Assembly (NCBI GenBank): GCA_035293765.1
Contig: DATGMF010000061.1
Coordinates: 62,001 to 126,000, forward strand
Origin: DASRHT01 sp035293765
GTDB taxonomy: Bacteria; Chloroflexota; Ktedonobacteria; Ktedonobacterales; Ktedonobacteraceae
DNA length: 64,000 nucleotides
Direction of reading: 5' to 3'
Under the pieces are notes generated by a model, which saw nothing but the letters and a program-made list of their open reading frames with translations, was not told where the DNA came from and made no database searches. Numbering within the stretch: position 1 is the stretch's first letter; every line of letters begins with the position of its first letter. Of the stretch, positions 16,509-25,334 are shown one piece after another. The position numbers and the translations under genes were made by a program.

Positions 16509-17471
16509 ATGTCCCACAGCTTGCTTGAGTTGGCTCACCAGTTGACGCAGGACGAGGAGCCATTTGTGCTGGCGACCGTGGTCTGGTGCGAGCGACCAAC
16601 CTCGGCCAAACCGGGCGCCCAGGCGCTGATTCAGAGCAATGGGCGGCTCACCGGCTGGATCGGCGGCAGTTGCGCTCAGCCCGTGGTTGTGCGCGAGGCC
16701 ACGCGCTTGCTGCGCGAAGGCGGCGAGGCTTTTCTCCTGCGCCTCGGTTCGCCTGAGATAGGCATTGATCGCCGCAATGTACGCATATTTCCCATGACCT
16801 GTACCAGTGGAGGCGCGCTCGATATTTATATGGAACCTCATCTGCCGCTGCCAAAACTTTTGCTGGTTGGCGACTCGCCCGTGAATGTCGCGCTGAGCCA
16901 GCTCGCCCCGGTGCTCAATTTTGCCGTTGCGCAATTCGACCAGGATGCCTTAGCGCAAACCGCTATTAACGAGCGCACCTATATTGTCGTGGCTACCCAC
17001 GGGGAATATGATGAGGATGCGCTCGAACACGCATTACGCAGCCCAGCCGCCTATGTTGGCATGGTCGCGAGCCACAGACGCGCAAATGCCTGCCGCGACT
17101 ACTTGCGTGGATCGGGCCTCTCTGAGGAGCAGATTGCGCGTCTGAAAGCGCCTGCTGGCCTTGATATCGGGGCCATTACGCCGGAAGAAATCGCCTCCAG
17201 CATCCTGAGCGAACTGGTGCAGGTAAGGCGCAACGTATCCGCTACCACGACTGCTACAAATGTGCCGGAAGGAAAGCTGTCTGACCGTGAGGAGATTGCT
17301 CCGGCGGCCTCTGCCACAGCTCTTGATCCCGTCTGTGGTATGATAGTGGAAATAGCGCATGCTCGTCATCGCAGCCGCTATGATGGGCGAGACTTCTACT
17401 TTTGCTGTCCCGCCTGTAAGCGGCTATTTGAAAGCAACCCGCAGGAGTACCTCGTTCACAACGAAGGCTAG
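16509..17471 (+). CDS. XdhC/CoxI-family maturation factor fused to a YHS domain
   Basis: A 320-residue protein from the ATG at 16509, which has GGAGG five bases upstream (an upstream in-frame start at 16482 is weaker). Residues 10-80 are the XdhC/CoxI N-terminal domain and about 110-235 the Rossmann-like XdhC C-terminal domain with VGMVASHRR. XdhC proteins bind, sulfurate and insert molybdenum cofactor. Residues 271-320 form a YHS domain (DPVCGM, then CCPAC), with C276, C299, C300 and C303 as possible metal ligands. The family is known as coxF or coxI in CODH clusters. The fusion suggests joint handling of Mo cofactor and a second metal, perhaps the copper of the CODH site. It precedes coxG in the same direction. 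Confidence 0.85.
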   Translation: MSHSLLELAHQLTQDEEPFVLATVVWCERPTSAKPGAQALIQSNGRLTGWIGGSCAQPVVVREATRLLREGGEAFLLRLGSPEIGIDRRNVRIFPMTCTSGGALDIYMEPHLPLPKLLLVGDSPVNVALSQLAPVLNFAVAQFDQDALAQTAINERTYIVVATHGEYDEDALEHALRSPAAYVGMVASHRRANACRDYLRGSGLSEEQIARLKAPAGLDIGAITPEEIASSILSELVQVRRNVSATTTATNVPEGKLSDREEIAPAASATALDPVCGMIVEIAHARHRSRYDGRDFYFCCPACKRLFESNPQEYLVHNEG

Positions 17472-17545
17472 CTCTTGATGCCACGAGCATAGCTGGCTGA
17501 TGGCATAACAGCCATCATCTATGGTGTAGAAAGGGGAAGCCCGTC

Positions 17546-18007
17546 ATGGAATTTTCTGGCACCCAGACCATCGCAGCTCCTATTGAGAAGGTCTGGGCTT
17601 ATCTGTTAGATGTCAATAAAGTCGCCGCGTGCGCTCCTGGCTTCCAGAGTCTGGAAGAATTGGAGCCGGAACACTGGAAGGCCGTTATCTCCGTCGGGGT
17701 CGGACCGGTCAAGGCCAAATTTACCCTCGATGTGACGCGACCGGAGATGCGCGAGCCCGAATTGATGGTAGTGAAGGGGCGTGGCAAAGCGCCTGGCAGC
17801 GCCGTTGAGCTCTCCGGCACGATGAATCTTGTCGCCGAGAGCACCGAGCAGACGCGGATGGACTGGAGCGCTCATGTCGTGGTCAGCGGAACGATTGCCA
17901 GCGTGGGTGCGCGCCTGCTGCAAGGCACTGCCGAGAAGCTGACCGGGCAGTTCTTTGATTGTCTCAAGAGCAAAATAGGCGCTCCTACAACTACTACAGG
18001 CAGTTAG
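17546..18007 (+). CDS. coxG: CoxG, SRPBCC-family CODH accessory protein
   Basis: A 153-residue START/SRPBCC protein with the CoxG pattern: an N-terminal strand (FSGTQTIAAPIEKVWAYL), the VNKVAACAPGFQSLEEL region and a C-terminal helix from GARLLQGTAEKLTGQFFDCL. CoxG has been tied to membrane attachment of CODH and, more recently, quinone binding for electron delivery. AAGGGGAAG precedes the ATG at 17546. It follows the XdhC-YHS gene by 74 bases, with a weak TGATGGC/GCCATCA hairpin between. A second, more distant CoxG-like protein is at 31740. Confidence 0.85.
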   Translation: MEFSGTQTIAAPIEKVWAYLLDVNKVAACAPGFQSLEELEPEHWKAVISVGVGPVKAKFTLDVTRPEMREPELMVVKGRGKAPGSAVELSGTMNLVAESTEQTRMDWSAHVVVSGTIASVGARLLQGTAEKLTGQFFDCLKSKIGAPTTTTGS

Positions 18008-18115
18008 TTTTTATTGCATCTCCACTTGACATCTAGGGACGCGATGTCTATTCTCTTCCTCAAGAGAGGTAGGGGCCAATGACTATCTCGGCCCGCTTGA
18101 GGGGGATTAAAATTT

Positions 18116-18943
18116 ATGCAAAATGCTATTGAACGTTGGCAGGCGTTGATTGACACGCGGGCGCAACAAATGGATGCGGCTTATGCGCATCTTGGCCGTA
18201 CCAGTGCGGACTTCTGGGATCGGCGCGCTCGCGGCTTTCACCGCGCCACCAAAGATACCGCTGGCCGCGACCCGCTCTTTCAGCGTTTGCGGGAGGTCGT
18301 CACGCCGCAGATGGCTGTGCTGGATGTTGGCGCGGGCACCGGACGTTTTGCCCTGGCGCTGGCGCCTCAGGCCCGGCAGGTCATCGCCGTCGAACCGAAC
18401 GCCACCATGCTCAATTATCTGCGACAGGACGCGACCGAAAAGAGTATTGCCAATATTACCTATGTTCCTACCACCTGGCAGGATGCCCCTGCCGACCTCT
18501 CAGCCGATATCGTGATCTGTAGCCATGTGCTCTATCCCATTCGCGCTATCGAGGCGTTTCTGGCGAAGATGCGGCAGGCTACTCGTCAATCCTGTTACAT
18601 CTATATGCGCGCCGTCCACTTCGACCAGATTACCAATCCCCTCTGGCGACATTTTCATGGCAGCGAACGAGCCCTGCCGCCAACGTATATCCATGCATTG
18701 GACGTGATGTATGAGATGGGGATATACGCCGACGTCGAGATCGTCAAGATGCCGCAAACGATGCGCTATCCCACGCTAGAGATCGCGCTGGACGAACTGC
18801 AAGAACAACTCATTTTGCCCGATGATGCGGAGACGCGGGCCGAACTGCGCAAGCTGCTGGCTGACTGGCTGGTTGAGCGCGGCGACGTTTTGACGCCGCC
18901 GGTTGACGAACTGATCTGCGCGATTATACGCATGGGACCGTAG
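18116..18943 (+). CDS. SAM-dependent methyltransferase (class I)
   Basis: A 275-residue class I methyltransferase. The SAM-binding motif VLDVGAGTGRFALALA lies near residue 75, followed by the acidic VIAVEPN strand end. The N-terminal helical part (RWQALIDTRAQQMDAAY) and the C-terminal TPPVDELICAIIRMGP tail are not diagnostic. The substrate is unknown. It follows coxG in the same direction by 108 bases, so it might belong to the CO dehydrogenase transcript, but no link is known. Its stop codon lies inside the GTAGGGGC repeat, so the original C-terminus may have been longer or the repeat arrived at the stop. Confidence 0.8.
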   Translation: MQNAIERWQALIDTRAQQMDAAYAHLGRTSADFWDRRARGFHRATKDTAGRDPLFQRLREVVTPQMAVLDVGAGTGRFALALAPQARQVIAVEPNATMLNYLRQDATEKSIANITYVPTTWQDAPADLSADIVICSHVLYPIRAIEAFLAKMRQATRQSCYIYMRAVHFDQITNPLWRHFHGSERALPPTYIHALDVMYEMGIYADVEIVKMPQTMRYPTLEIALDELQEQLILPDDAETRAELRKLLADWLVERGDVLTPPVDELICAIIRMGP

Positions 18944-19008
18944 GGGCAACCCTTGCGGTTGCCCGGCGGTGGATGTGGTAGCAGGGCGGGGGCAAGCCCC
19001 GCCCCTAC
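18940..19008. repeat. GTAGGGGC palindromic repeat
   Basis: The unit starts GTAGGGGC (18940-18947) and ends GCCCCTAC (19001-19008), with an inner GGGCAACC/GGTTGCCC hairpin and a GGGGC/GCCCC hairpin. Its last 19 bases recur exactly at 25309-25327. It lies between two convergent genes and may also act as a terminator. Confidence 0.7.
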
Positions 19009-19013
19009 AGAAC

Positions 19014-21875
19014 CTATTCTAAAATCAAAGCCTCGTTTAAGCCCAGTTCGCGTAACGCGATTCGTGCCTCGTCTATTTTTTGCTGGGAAATGCCTTTTTC
19101 AGGCGCAATTTCCATCTGTACCCTCAATTTGACCCCGCCATCGGGGATGAATTTTGTCAATATTCTGGTGTAGAAATTTCCCCATCTGAGAGGTGGGATT
19201 TCGCCTGACCAGGCAAGGCGCGAGACGGTTTCATCTGCCATGCTCTCTAGAGCGGGCGATTGCGTTGCTGAGTCTGCTGGCTGATGGGATGAGTTAGAGC
19301 CTGTGAAAGGGTCACTCGTCGGCCCAACATACAGACCAACCTCTTCTCTGAAGAGCGCCGCCTTGCCGTTCGCTTCATCCTCTGTTGCGATAGCTACCTC
19401 GACCAGATCCCCTCTGGCCTGAGCTGTCAGATATTGTTCTGCCGTCTCGCCGGTGATGATGAACATCTCGTCTGAGAATTCAATATCGCCCGGACCTGTT
19501 TCCGCCTTGTAACGCATCGGCTCGTAGGTAGCGCCGTTTTTGCCCACATAAGCGATCTGACCATTGGTGACTCCCTGGGCAATGGTGGCGCGCAATGAGT
19601 CGGGGTTGAGCAGGCGCGGGAATCTGGGCGAGGCGAAGACGATCTCGCGTATTCCTCTGGTGCTCCATTCGGTCTGTGCGGGCCAGTGGCGTAACAGATA
19701 ATTGACGCTGATCGATTCAACAATTTCGCTGGTCTGGCGCAATTCGCGCAAGATCAGTTCTGTCAGCGTATTGGCGGCGCTGGAATGCACCAGACCAAGA
19801 TCGACGGAACGCAGCTCGTTGTTCTTATTGAGCAGGATGAGATGGTGATAGGAGCGCCAGATGGCTTCCCTCATGTCCCGCTCGGCTCGTTTCCTGGCAT
19901 CTTGCAGCAGTTTCTGTTGCGTCTCGCTGAGGTTCATATGTTCGTCGTTCTCGATGGCTTGCAGGGCCAGCAGCTTGCGCGCTTCGGCATAGAGGGTTGC
20001 GACGTTGTGCTTGTCGGCGACGCACCAGATGAGCGCGTTTTTGAAGGTGCGGTAGGATTCGCCATACTGGTTAGTCAGGATTTTGATCTGTTTCTGTACT
20101 TCAGGGTCCTGATAGGGCTGCTCCGGGGCAACGACGACCAGCGTGACCAACGGACGATTGGGGATGTCGGTGCTGCCGGTGGGGAAGTATTTCCGGTCCA
20201 GCCCTGAGACCGGGCCTCTGGCGAAGATCGTCACAACCTCTTCGTGGACCCGCTCCTCAATCGCTAGCAGGGAGATGCTGGCGCGCCGGTCTGCCAGCAG
20301 CTTGTTTAAGTTGGGCAGGACGTCGAAGCTATACTTCTGACCCTGAACCTGGAGGTAGTAGCAGGTATCGATCAATCGTTCCAGCGCGTGCTCGATTTCG
20401 CCGAGGTCTATGCCGGGTTCGCCGACGGCCAGGCGGATTTCGGGTAGCGTGGCGCTCCCGTCCATTTGCCCGCCGTTGGACTCAAAGAAGATCGCCGTGG
20501 CTATTTTGCGGTGCAGACGCCGCTTTTTGACCTCCCCTTCGGCTTGCCTGTCCAGATAGTCGGCATGCGAATCGGGACGCCCGCCGATATCGGTGGTAAT
20601 GACGGCGTCCAGCCGCTTCTCATCTAATTGCTCATCCACGACGGTGCGCCGAAAAGAGACGTTGTCTACCGGGGCCGTGCCCAGGCCGATGAGCAGGTCT
20701 TGCTGGGCGTTTTTGTAGCTGTCGGTGAACGCCTCGGCGACCCATTGGGCCAGCAGCTTCAGGATGCCGCGCGTCTGCTGGAACTGTGGCAGCGTGCGCC
20801 ACTTGCGCTGAAAGAGCGAGATTACCGTCGGATGAAAGGGATAGCTGCTTTCGAATTCCTGCTGCGCCTGCTCAAAGGGGAATTGGGGGGAGAGCGAGTA
20901 GCGATGTTGCATGACCCAGCGCGCATACAGCGCGCACACTTCTTTCTGCTCGGCGCTGAGGGTCATGGTGCCGTCCGGGCCGATGGCGGCGCGATCCCAT
21001 TCGAAGAGGCGCCGCCGGATGATCTCGGAGACCTCGGTTTCGGAGGCGATGGCAATAGGCTTGCTCAAGCGCCCAAGCAGCTTGGTGAAGCGCTGGTAGT
21101 CATCATGATCAGCATCGGTCATCTCGGTGGCGGCTTTTGGCAGCGAGATGACCAGGACGACCTGTTCCTGGCCGCGTACCGCCTCTGAAAGACTTTGCAC
21201 GAAGTTGTAGAGCTGGTCGGCTAAGCCGAGTTGCCGGTTGCGGCTCATATAGTTGATCAGTTCGTCCATCAAAATGAGGCAGGGCTTCCCCGGCGGGAAA
21301 AGCTGACGGATGACATCGCCTGCCGGAGCGATGAGCTGGCGCTCGTGTTCAGCCACCAGATTAAGGCCCTCCTCGCCCCGCAACTGGTAGGCCAGCTCGC
21401 CCCAGGGCGTCTTTCTTATAGGCGTGCCATCGTTGCCGCCGCGCCCGCTGAGCGAGTCGAATTCGGTGCCAACGAAGACTGCCGTCGCGGCTTTAGGGAT
21501 CGTCGCCAATCCTGCCGTCTTGAGCAAACGGTCAACGCCGAACCAGCGATCCGCCTTCGCTCCGTGCGTGGCGAGATGGTAGAGCAGGGTCAGTGCGTGC
21601 GTCTTGCCGCCGCCAAACTGGGTGGTGAGGTTGAAGACGGCGTTGGTGCCGTGAACCTTGCCGGAGAGACGCCCGATGACTTCGCAGGCGAGCTGTGTCA
21701 GATTCTTTGTCAGATAGGTGCGTTCGAAGAAGAGCGAGGGCACCTGGTAATCGTCCGGGGCGCGTTCATCGCGCACCATATCCAGGTGAACGGCAAACTC
21801 GGCGGCATCGAGTGGTTTGTAGTCGCGTAAATCCTGGCGCGGATCAATCAGCTTATACCACGGTTTCAAGCTCAT
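19014..21875 (-). CDS. DUF499-family AAA ATPase of a putative defence cassette
   Basis: A 953-residue P-loop ATPase. The Walker A is unusual, TTQFGGGKTHALT with GGGKTH at 88-93, and the Walker B is CLILMDE (D204, E205). N-terminal DPRQDLRDYKPLDAAEFA and the layout fit DUF499 proteins, which recur beside DUF1156 methyltransferases in defence islands; the FGGGKTH loop recalls the BrxC/PglY ATPases of BREX. The C-terminal 130 residues form a separate alpha/beta region. It is the last of three co-directed genes: helicase, methyltransferase, ATPase. The likely role is to couple ATP use to recognition or shutdown of invading DNA. It is separated from the methyltransferase gene by a repeat (21916-22009). 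Confidence 0.85.
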   Translation of the reverse strand: MSLKPWYKLIDPRQDLRDYKPLDAAEFAVHLDMVRDERAPDDYQVPSLFFERTYLTKNLTQLACEVIGRLSGKVHGTNAVFNLTTQFGGGKTHALTLLYHLATHGAKADRWFGVDRLLKTAGLATIPKAATAVFVGTEFDSLSGRGGNDGTPIRKTPWGELAYQLRGEEGLNLVAEHERQLIAPAGDVIRQLFPPGKPCLILMDELINYMSRNRQLGLADQLYNFVQSLSEAVRGQEQVVLVISLPKAATEMTDADHDDYQRFTKLLGRLSKPIAIASETEVSEIIRRRLFEWDRAAIGPDGTMTLSAEQKEVCALYARWVMQHRYSLSPQFPFEQAQQEFESSYPFHPTVISLFQRKWRTLPQFQQTRGILKLLAQWVAEAFTDSYKNAQQDLLIGLGTAPVDNVSFRRTVVDEQLDEKRLDAVITTDIGGRPDSHADYLDRQAEGEVKKRRLHRKIATAIFFESNGGQMDGSATLPEIRLAVGEPGIDLGEIEHALERLIDTCYYLQVQGQKYSFDVLPNLNKLLADRRASISLLAIEERVHEEVVTIFARGPVSGLDRKYFPTGSTDIPNRPLVTLVVVAPEQPYQDPEVQKQIKILTNQYGESYRTFKNALIWCVADKHNVATLYAEARKLLALQAIENDEHMNLSETQQKLLQDARKRAERDMREAIWRSYHHLILLNKNNELRSVDLGLVHSSAANTLTELILRELRQTSEIVESISVNYLLRHWPAQTEWSTRGIREIVFASPRFPRLLNPDSLRATIAQGVTNGQIAYVGKNGATYEPMRYKAETGPGDIEFSDEMFIITGETAEQYLTAQARGDLVEVAIATEDEANGKAALFREEVGLYVGPTSDPFTGSNSSHQPADSATQSPALESMADETVSRLAWSGEIPPLRWGNFYTRILTKFIPDGGVKLRVQMEIAPEKGISQQKIDEARIALRELGLNEALILE

Positions 21876-21915
21876 ATGCTTCCCTTCGTCTCTCGTTTAT
21901 TTAACGCCATGTACA

Positions 21916-22009
21916 AGCTTTGTCTGCCGCCTGCGGCGGCAAGTGGAGGGTGAAGCCTGGGGACACCCCAGACCCCGCCAGGGGCGGCAGCCCCTGGACC
22001 CCGCTCAGC
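21916..22009. repeat. GC-rich multi-hairpin element between DUF499 and DUF1156 genes
   Basis: Three hairpins follow one another: GCCGCCTGCGGCGGC, CTGGGGACACCCCAG, and a longer CCAGGGGC/GCCCCTGG stem. No coding frame with a ribosome site is present. It resembles the short structured repeats scattered between genes elsewhere in the window, although its ends show no clear target duplication. Confidence 0.5.
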
Positions 22010-22052
22010 ATAACTTACACATTGCCATTATTTATATGTATCAATTTACTGC

Positions 22053-25000
22053 TTATAGTCCCAGGCTCTTCTTTTCCGTCTGCACGCCATCGATCCAGCG
22101 CCGTTCGTCGCTCTTGCGCGGATAGAGCGAGGAGAGGGCCAGCGCCAGCTTCCAGAAGCGCTCGTCGGTGCCCGCGCCCTCTTCTTTTAAGAAATGTTTG
22201 AGCACATCGATGCGCCCGGAGGCGTAGAGCAGCATGGCTTGATGGACGCGATCCAGCACCGTCGTTCCTAGATTAAATTCTGGCATCTCGCCCATGCTCC
22301 CCGCGATATCGATCTCTTCCGCCAGCTCCGGCAGCGAGAAGAGGGACTGCTGTTGAATCTTCGCTTTTTTGCGCGGCTTTGCCAGCGAGAGATCGTCAGC
22401 CCCCTTCTGAAAGAGAAAGCGGGCGCGTTCTTGTAACGGACGCAAACGGGCGCTGCTGCCTTTAATTTCTACCAGCGTGCCCACTTTATCCAGGTGCGCG
22501 CCCAGCCCCTGCGCGATCTTGCGCGCTGTATCAAACTCCAGCACGTAGCCATTGAGGCCCGGCTTGGGACCGGCTTCCTCTTCCTCGTCTTCGGCTTCAG
22601 CTTCGACGTCGGCTGCCACATAGTCGGCGCTGGTCTCTTTTATGGTAGCAGATTTGCCATCGGCCTGCTCATTGCCCGTACCATTTTTCTCATTCGCGGC
22701 TGAAAGCGTCCAGAGCCACATGGCGGTCAGGCGGGCATCGGGCTCGAAGCTGCTGGTATCGGCCCCCTGGAAGATTGTATGCAGCGCCTCTCTGGAGACG
22801 GCGGCCCAGACGTGTTCCAGGTATTCTTTGAGCGTGACGGGCTCACCATCGGCGCGCTCAACCGAGGAATAGCGCGAGAAGACTTCCAGCGCCGGCCCCA
22901 GGCAGGAGAAGATAGCGTCCGCGCCCACGATCCCCTCGGCAGCCAGGCGCGGCATCCACTCCCGCACGCGCCTGGGCAGCTCCTGCAAGACATCGCGCCA
23001 ATCGCCCACCTCCTCACGACCTTTGCGCGGGCGACAGACCAGGTGGATGGAGGAGGCGAGGGCGGCAGAATCTTGGGCACGTAATCGCCCAGGACGTTCC
23101 GTATCAATCGGCCAAGAGCCTGTAATGGTCCAGCCTGAATCGTTCATAGCTTGTAGTAGCGCCTCCCAGCTAGCAGTGGATTGATGGGCAAACACAACAA
23201 CGCCGATCCCATCAGGAGCAAGAATTCGGCAACTTTCAGCCATTGCCAAACCTATTGTACTTTCAAAGTAGGAACGATCTTTTCCCTTTATCTCATCAAC
23301 AATACATTCATCTTGCTTTAAAGTGAGCTCCGTAGCGTAAAGCGCAGCATTAGAAGCAGGTAAAGTACGTTTTAACCATACATAAAAGAAATCTGATAAA
23401 TCAGCATATGGAACAGCGTCATAGTAAGGTGGATCTGTAAAAAGAGCGCTTGTGGCATCATCCGGCAAGGGATTTTGAGTAGCACTAGCCATGTGGGTAG
23501 TTCCTTCATGGTCATTTTGGCTCTCGGTTTGAACAATTTCGCCAATGACGTCTATACAGGTCTGCCAATTTGCTCCTACCTCGTTAAAAGGGTTTGTTTC
23601 CATAAAATCCCAAACCATTGCGAGTGCCTGTCGTACAAATGTATGAGCAACACCACGCCCTCCAACGACATTGAGTGTGCATAACGATGAGTTGAAATCA
23701 GTGAACCTATTTAGAGCCAATGCCAAGCAAGTTTGGACTGCTGTTGCTAGATCAGGGTCATAATCGATGATCAGTTTTTTCCCTACCTCCTGGATCAATA
23801 GTGCTAGAGTCGTTTGAGTTAACATTTGCCGAGGGGTAAATAGATCACTCCACTTCTCTAAGCCATAGAGTTGAACACGGAAACCCAGCGTACCTTGAGG
23901 AGGCAAGGCTTCATGGGGTATAAGGCTCAGCTCCTTGTTAATGGTATTTTTCAGTCGCCTTTCAAGATATTCAATAGCTTTATTAATGGCTATTAAATCT
24001 TCTTCAGTGACTAGCCTCCAGCTCCGTTTGTTGCTAGCTAGATCATCATATCGAATAGCTATTAGGCGAGCATCAGCAGCGCCACCACGCCGCGCTTTGA
24101 GCTGGCGGCGCACGGAGGCGACCGGCGTCGTATAGCCGCACACGGGGCACTCTGCCGAGCCGCGACGGATCGTGCCCTCGCCCACCTCGCTCGCTTTCGG
24201 GTTGTGGACAAGCGCGAAATCGACGCGTTTCTGGACCGGATTGGGTATCAGGCGCAGCGCCACTGACTTACTGCCCTTCTTCGCCAGCCAGAAGGAGCGC
24301 ATCAGCGGGACTTCCGCGCCACAGCCAGGCCCTTCGCAGGTGATGGTACGCGCCCAGAGGTAGGCAATCGGCGTGGCCCCATCGGCGTCTTTGGGGTAAA
24401 ACTCCGCCAGCTCCTGCTCGGCCTGCTCTTTGATCCAGATGCCCCATCTGCGCACCTCGTCTGCCAGTTTTTGCCCGTAGCGAGGGATATACTCCAGCAG
24501 CACCTTGTTGAGCAGTACCGCAACGGGATTGAGATCGGAGGCGAAGGCGTCCGCACCGACGCGCAGGGCTTCCAGCGGGATCGCGCCGCCGCCCGCGAAG
24601 GGATCGACCACCAGTGGACGCGTGCCGGGCAGGCCGCCGAGGCTCTCGTGAGCTGCCTGCGTCAGCTCGCGGGCGGTTGCGAGAAAGGTCGGGTTATTGG
24701 ATGCGTCCCAATTCGCGAAATCGGCGATGAAGTTGAGCAGGTGGTAGCGCATAGCTGAGCTATCTTGCCAATCGTCGGGGTTGAGGGTCTGAGAAGTTAA
24801 GAGAAGCCAATCCTTCCAATGGCGCTTGCACAGTCCTGCCAATGTGCCATCGGTGGGCAATTTGGCGGCGAACTGCGCCAGAATGTCGGCCACGGCCACG
24901 CGAAAGGCGGGAGGACAGTTTTCGTCCGCCGGATCGGGCCAGAGCGCGGCGCACAGCACGGCACGGCATGCTGCCAGGGGCCGACGCGCCCACCAGATAT

Positions 25001-25097
25001 GCAGGGTTGAGATATGGCCGTGGCGAATGCTCTTCTCGCGCCGCGCCTGCTCCGAAATCAGTTTGATTGGCAGGTCAACCTCTATGAGACGCTTCAT
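22053..25097 (-). CDS. DUF1156 adenine-specific DNA methyltransferase
   Basis: A 1014-residue N6-adenine methyltransferase from the ATG at 25097, preferred because GAGGA precedes it and the protein then begins MKRLIEVDLPIKL like other DUF1156 proteins; a GTG start at 25130 is possible. The N-terminal SIRHGHISTLHIWWARRP box is the DUF1156 signature. Motif I is DPFAGGGAIPLEA (165-177) and the catalytic motif is DPPYYD (555-560). Such enzymes mark host DNA in restriction-like systems. The middle of the gene (about 23100-24070) is clearly poorer in G+C than both ends, a sign of recombination. Upstream lies the helicase gene, downstream the DUF499 ATPase. Confidence 0.9.
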   Translation of the reverse strand: MKRLIEVDLPIKLISEQARREKSIRHGHISTLHIWWARRPLAACRAVLCAALWPDPADENCPPAFRVAVADILAQFAAKLPTDGTLAGLCKRHWKDWLLLTSQTLNPDDWQDSSAMRYHLLNFIADFANWDASNNPTFLATARELTQAAHESLGGLPGTRPLVVDPFAGGGAIPLEALRVGADAFASDLNPVAVLLNKVLLEYIPRYGQKLADEVRRWGIWIKEQAEQELAEFYPKDADGATPIAYLWARTITCEGPGCGAEVPLMRSFWLAKKGSKSVALRLIPNPVQKRVDFALVHNPKASEVGEGTIRRGSAECPVCGYTTPVASVRRQLKARRGGAADARLIAIRYDDLASNKRSWRLVTEEDLIAINKAIEYLERRLKNTINKELSLIPHEALPPQGTLGFRVQLYGLEKWSDLFTPRQMLTQTTLALLIQEVGKKLIIDYDPDLATAVQTCLALALNRFTDFNSSLCTLNVVGGRGVAHTFVRQALAMVWDFMETNPFNEVGANWQTCIDVIGEIVQTESQNDHEGTTHMASATQNPLPDDATSALFTDPPYYDAVPYADLSDFFYVWLKRTLPASNAALYATELTLKQDECIVDEIKGKDRSYFESTIGLAMAESCRILAPDGIGVVVFAHQSTASWEALLQAMNDSGWTITGSWPIDTERPGRLRAQDSAALASSIHLVCRPRKGREEVGDWRDVLQELPRRVREWMPRLAAEGIVGADAIFSCLGPALEVFSRYSSVERADGEPVTLKEYLEHVWAAVSREALHTIFQGADTSSFEPDARLTAMWLWTLSAANEKNGTGNEQADGKSATIKETSADYVAADVEAEAEDEEEEAGPKPGLNGYVLEFDTARKIAQGLGAHLDKVGTLVEIKGSSARLRPLQERARFLFQKGADDLSLAKPRKKAKIQQQSLFSLPELAEEIDIAGSMGEMPEFNLGTTVLDRVHQAMLLYASGRIDVLKHFLKEEGAGTDERFWKLALALSSLYPRKSDERRWIDGVQTEKKSLGL

Positions 25098-25308
25098 TTC
25101 AGTATCCTCGAAGCGGATCGAGATAGCCACTGGCTCCCGCCGCCCCCCTTGAGGAGGAGTATAGCATCACACCCGAGGATGTCAAGTGGAAATGCAATGT
25201 AAGAACCCCTCCATTATGAATGTGTAAATATATTACATAATAAAATTGCCGGTTGTTGCGTTATCGCCGGACATCATGTTCAGCCCACCGATTTCAACGC
25301 GGCCACCA

Positions 25309-25327
25309 GGGCAAGCCCCGCCCCTAC
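25309..25327. repeat. Partial copy of the GTAGGGGC repeat
   Basis: These 19 bases, GGGCAAGCCCCGCCCCTAC, match the last 19 bases of the repeat at 18940-19008 exactly. It is a fragment just before the end of the helicase gene. The remaining gap 25098-25308 shows no gene. Confidence 0.7.
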
Positions 25328-25334
25328 AAAATCC

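Noticed and set aside
22494..22872. Plus-strand frames opposite the methyltransferase gene
   Set aside because: They are shadows of the long, motif-bearing minus-strand gene.
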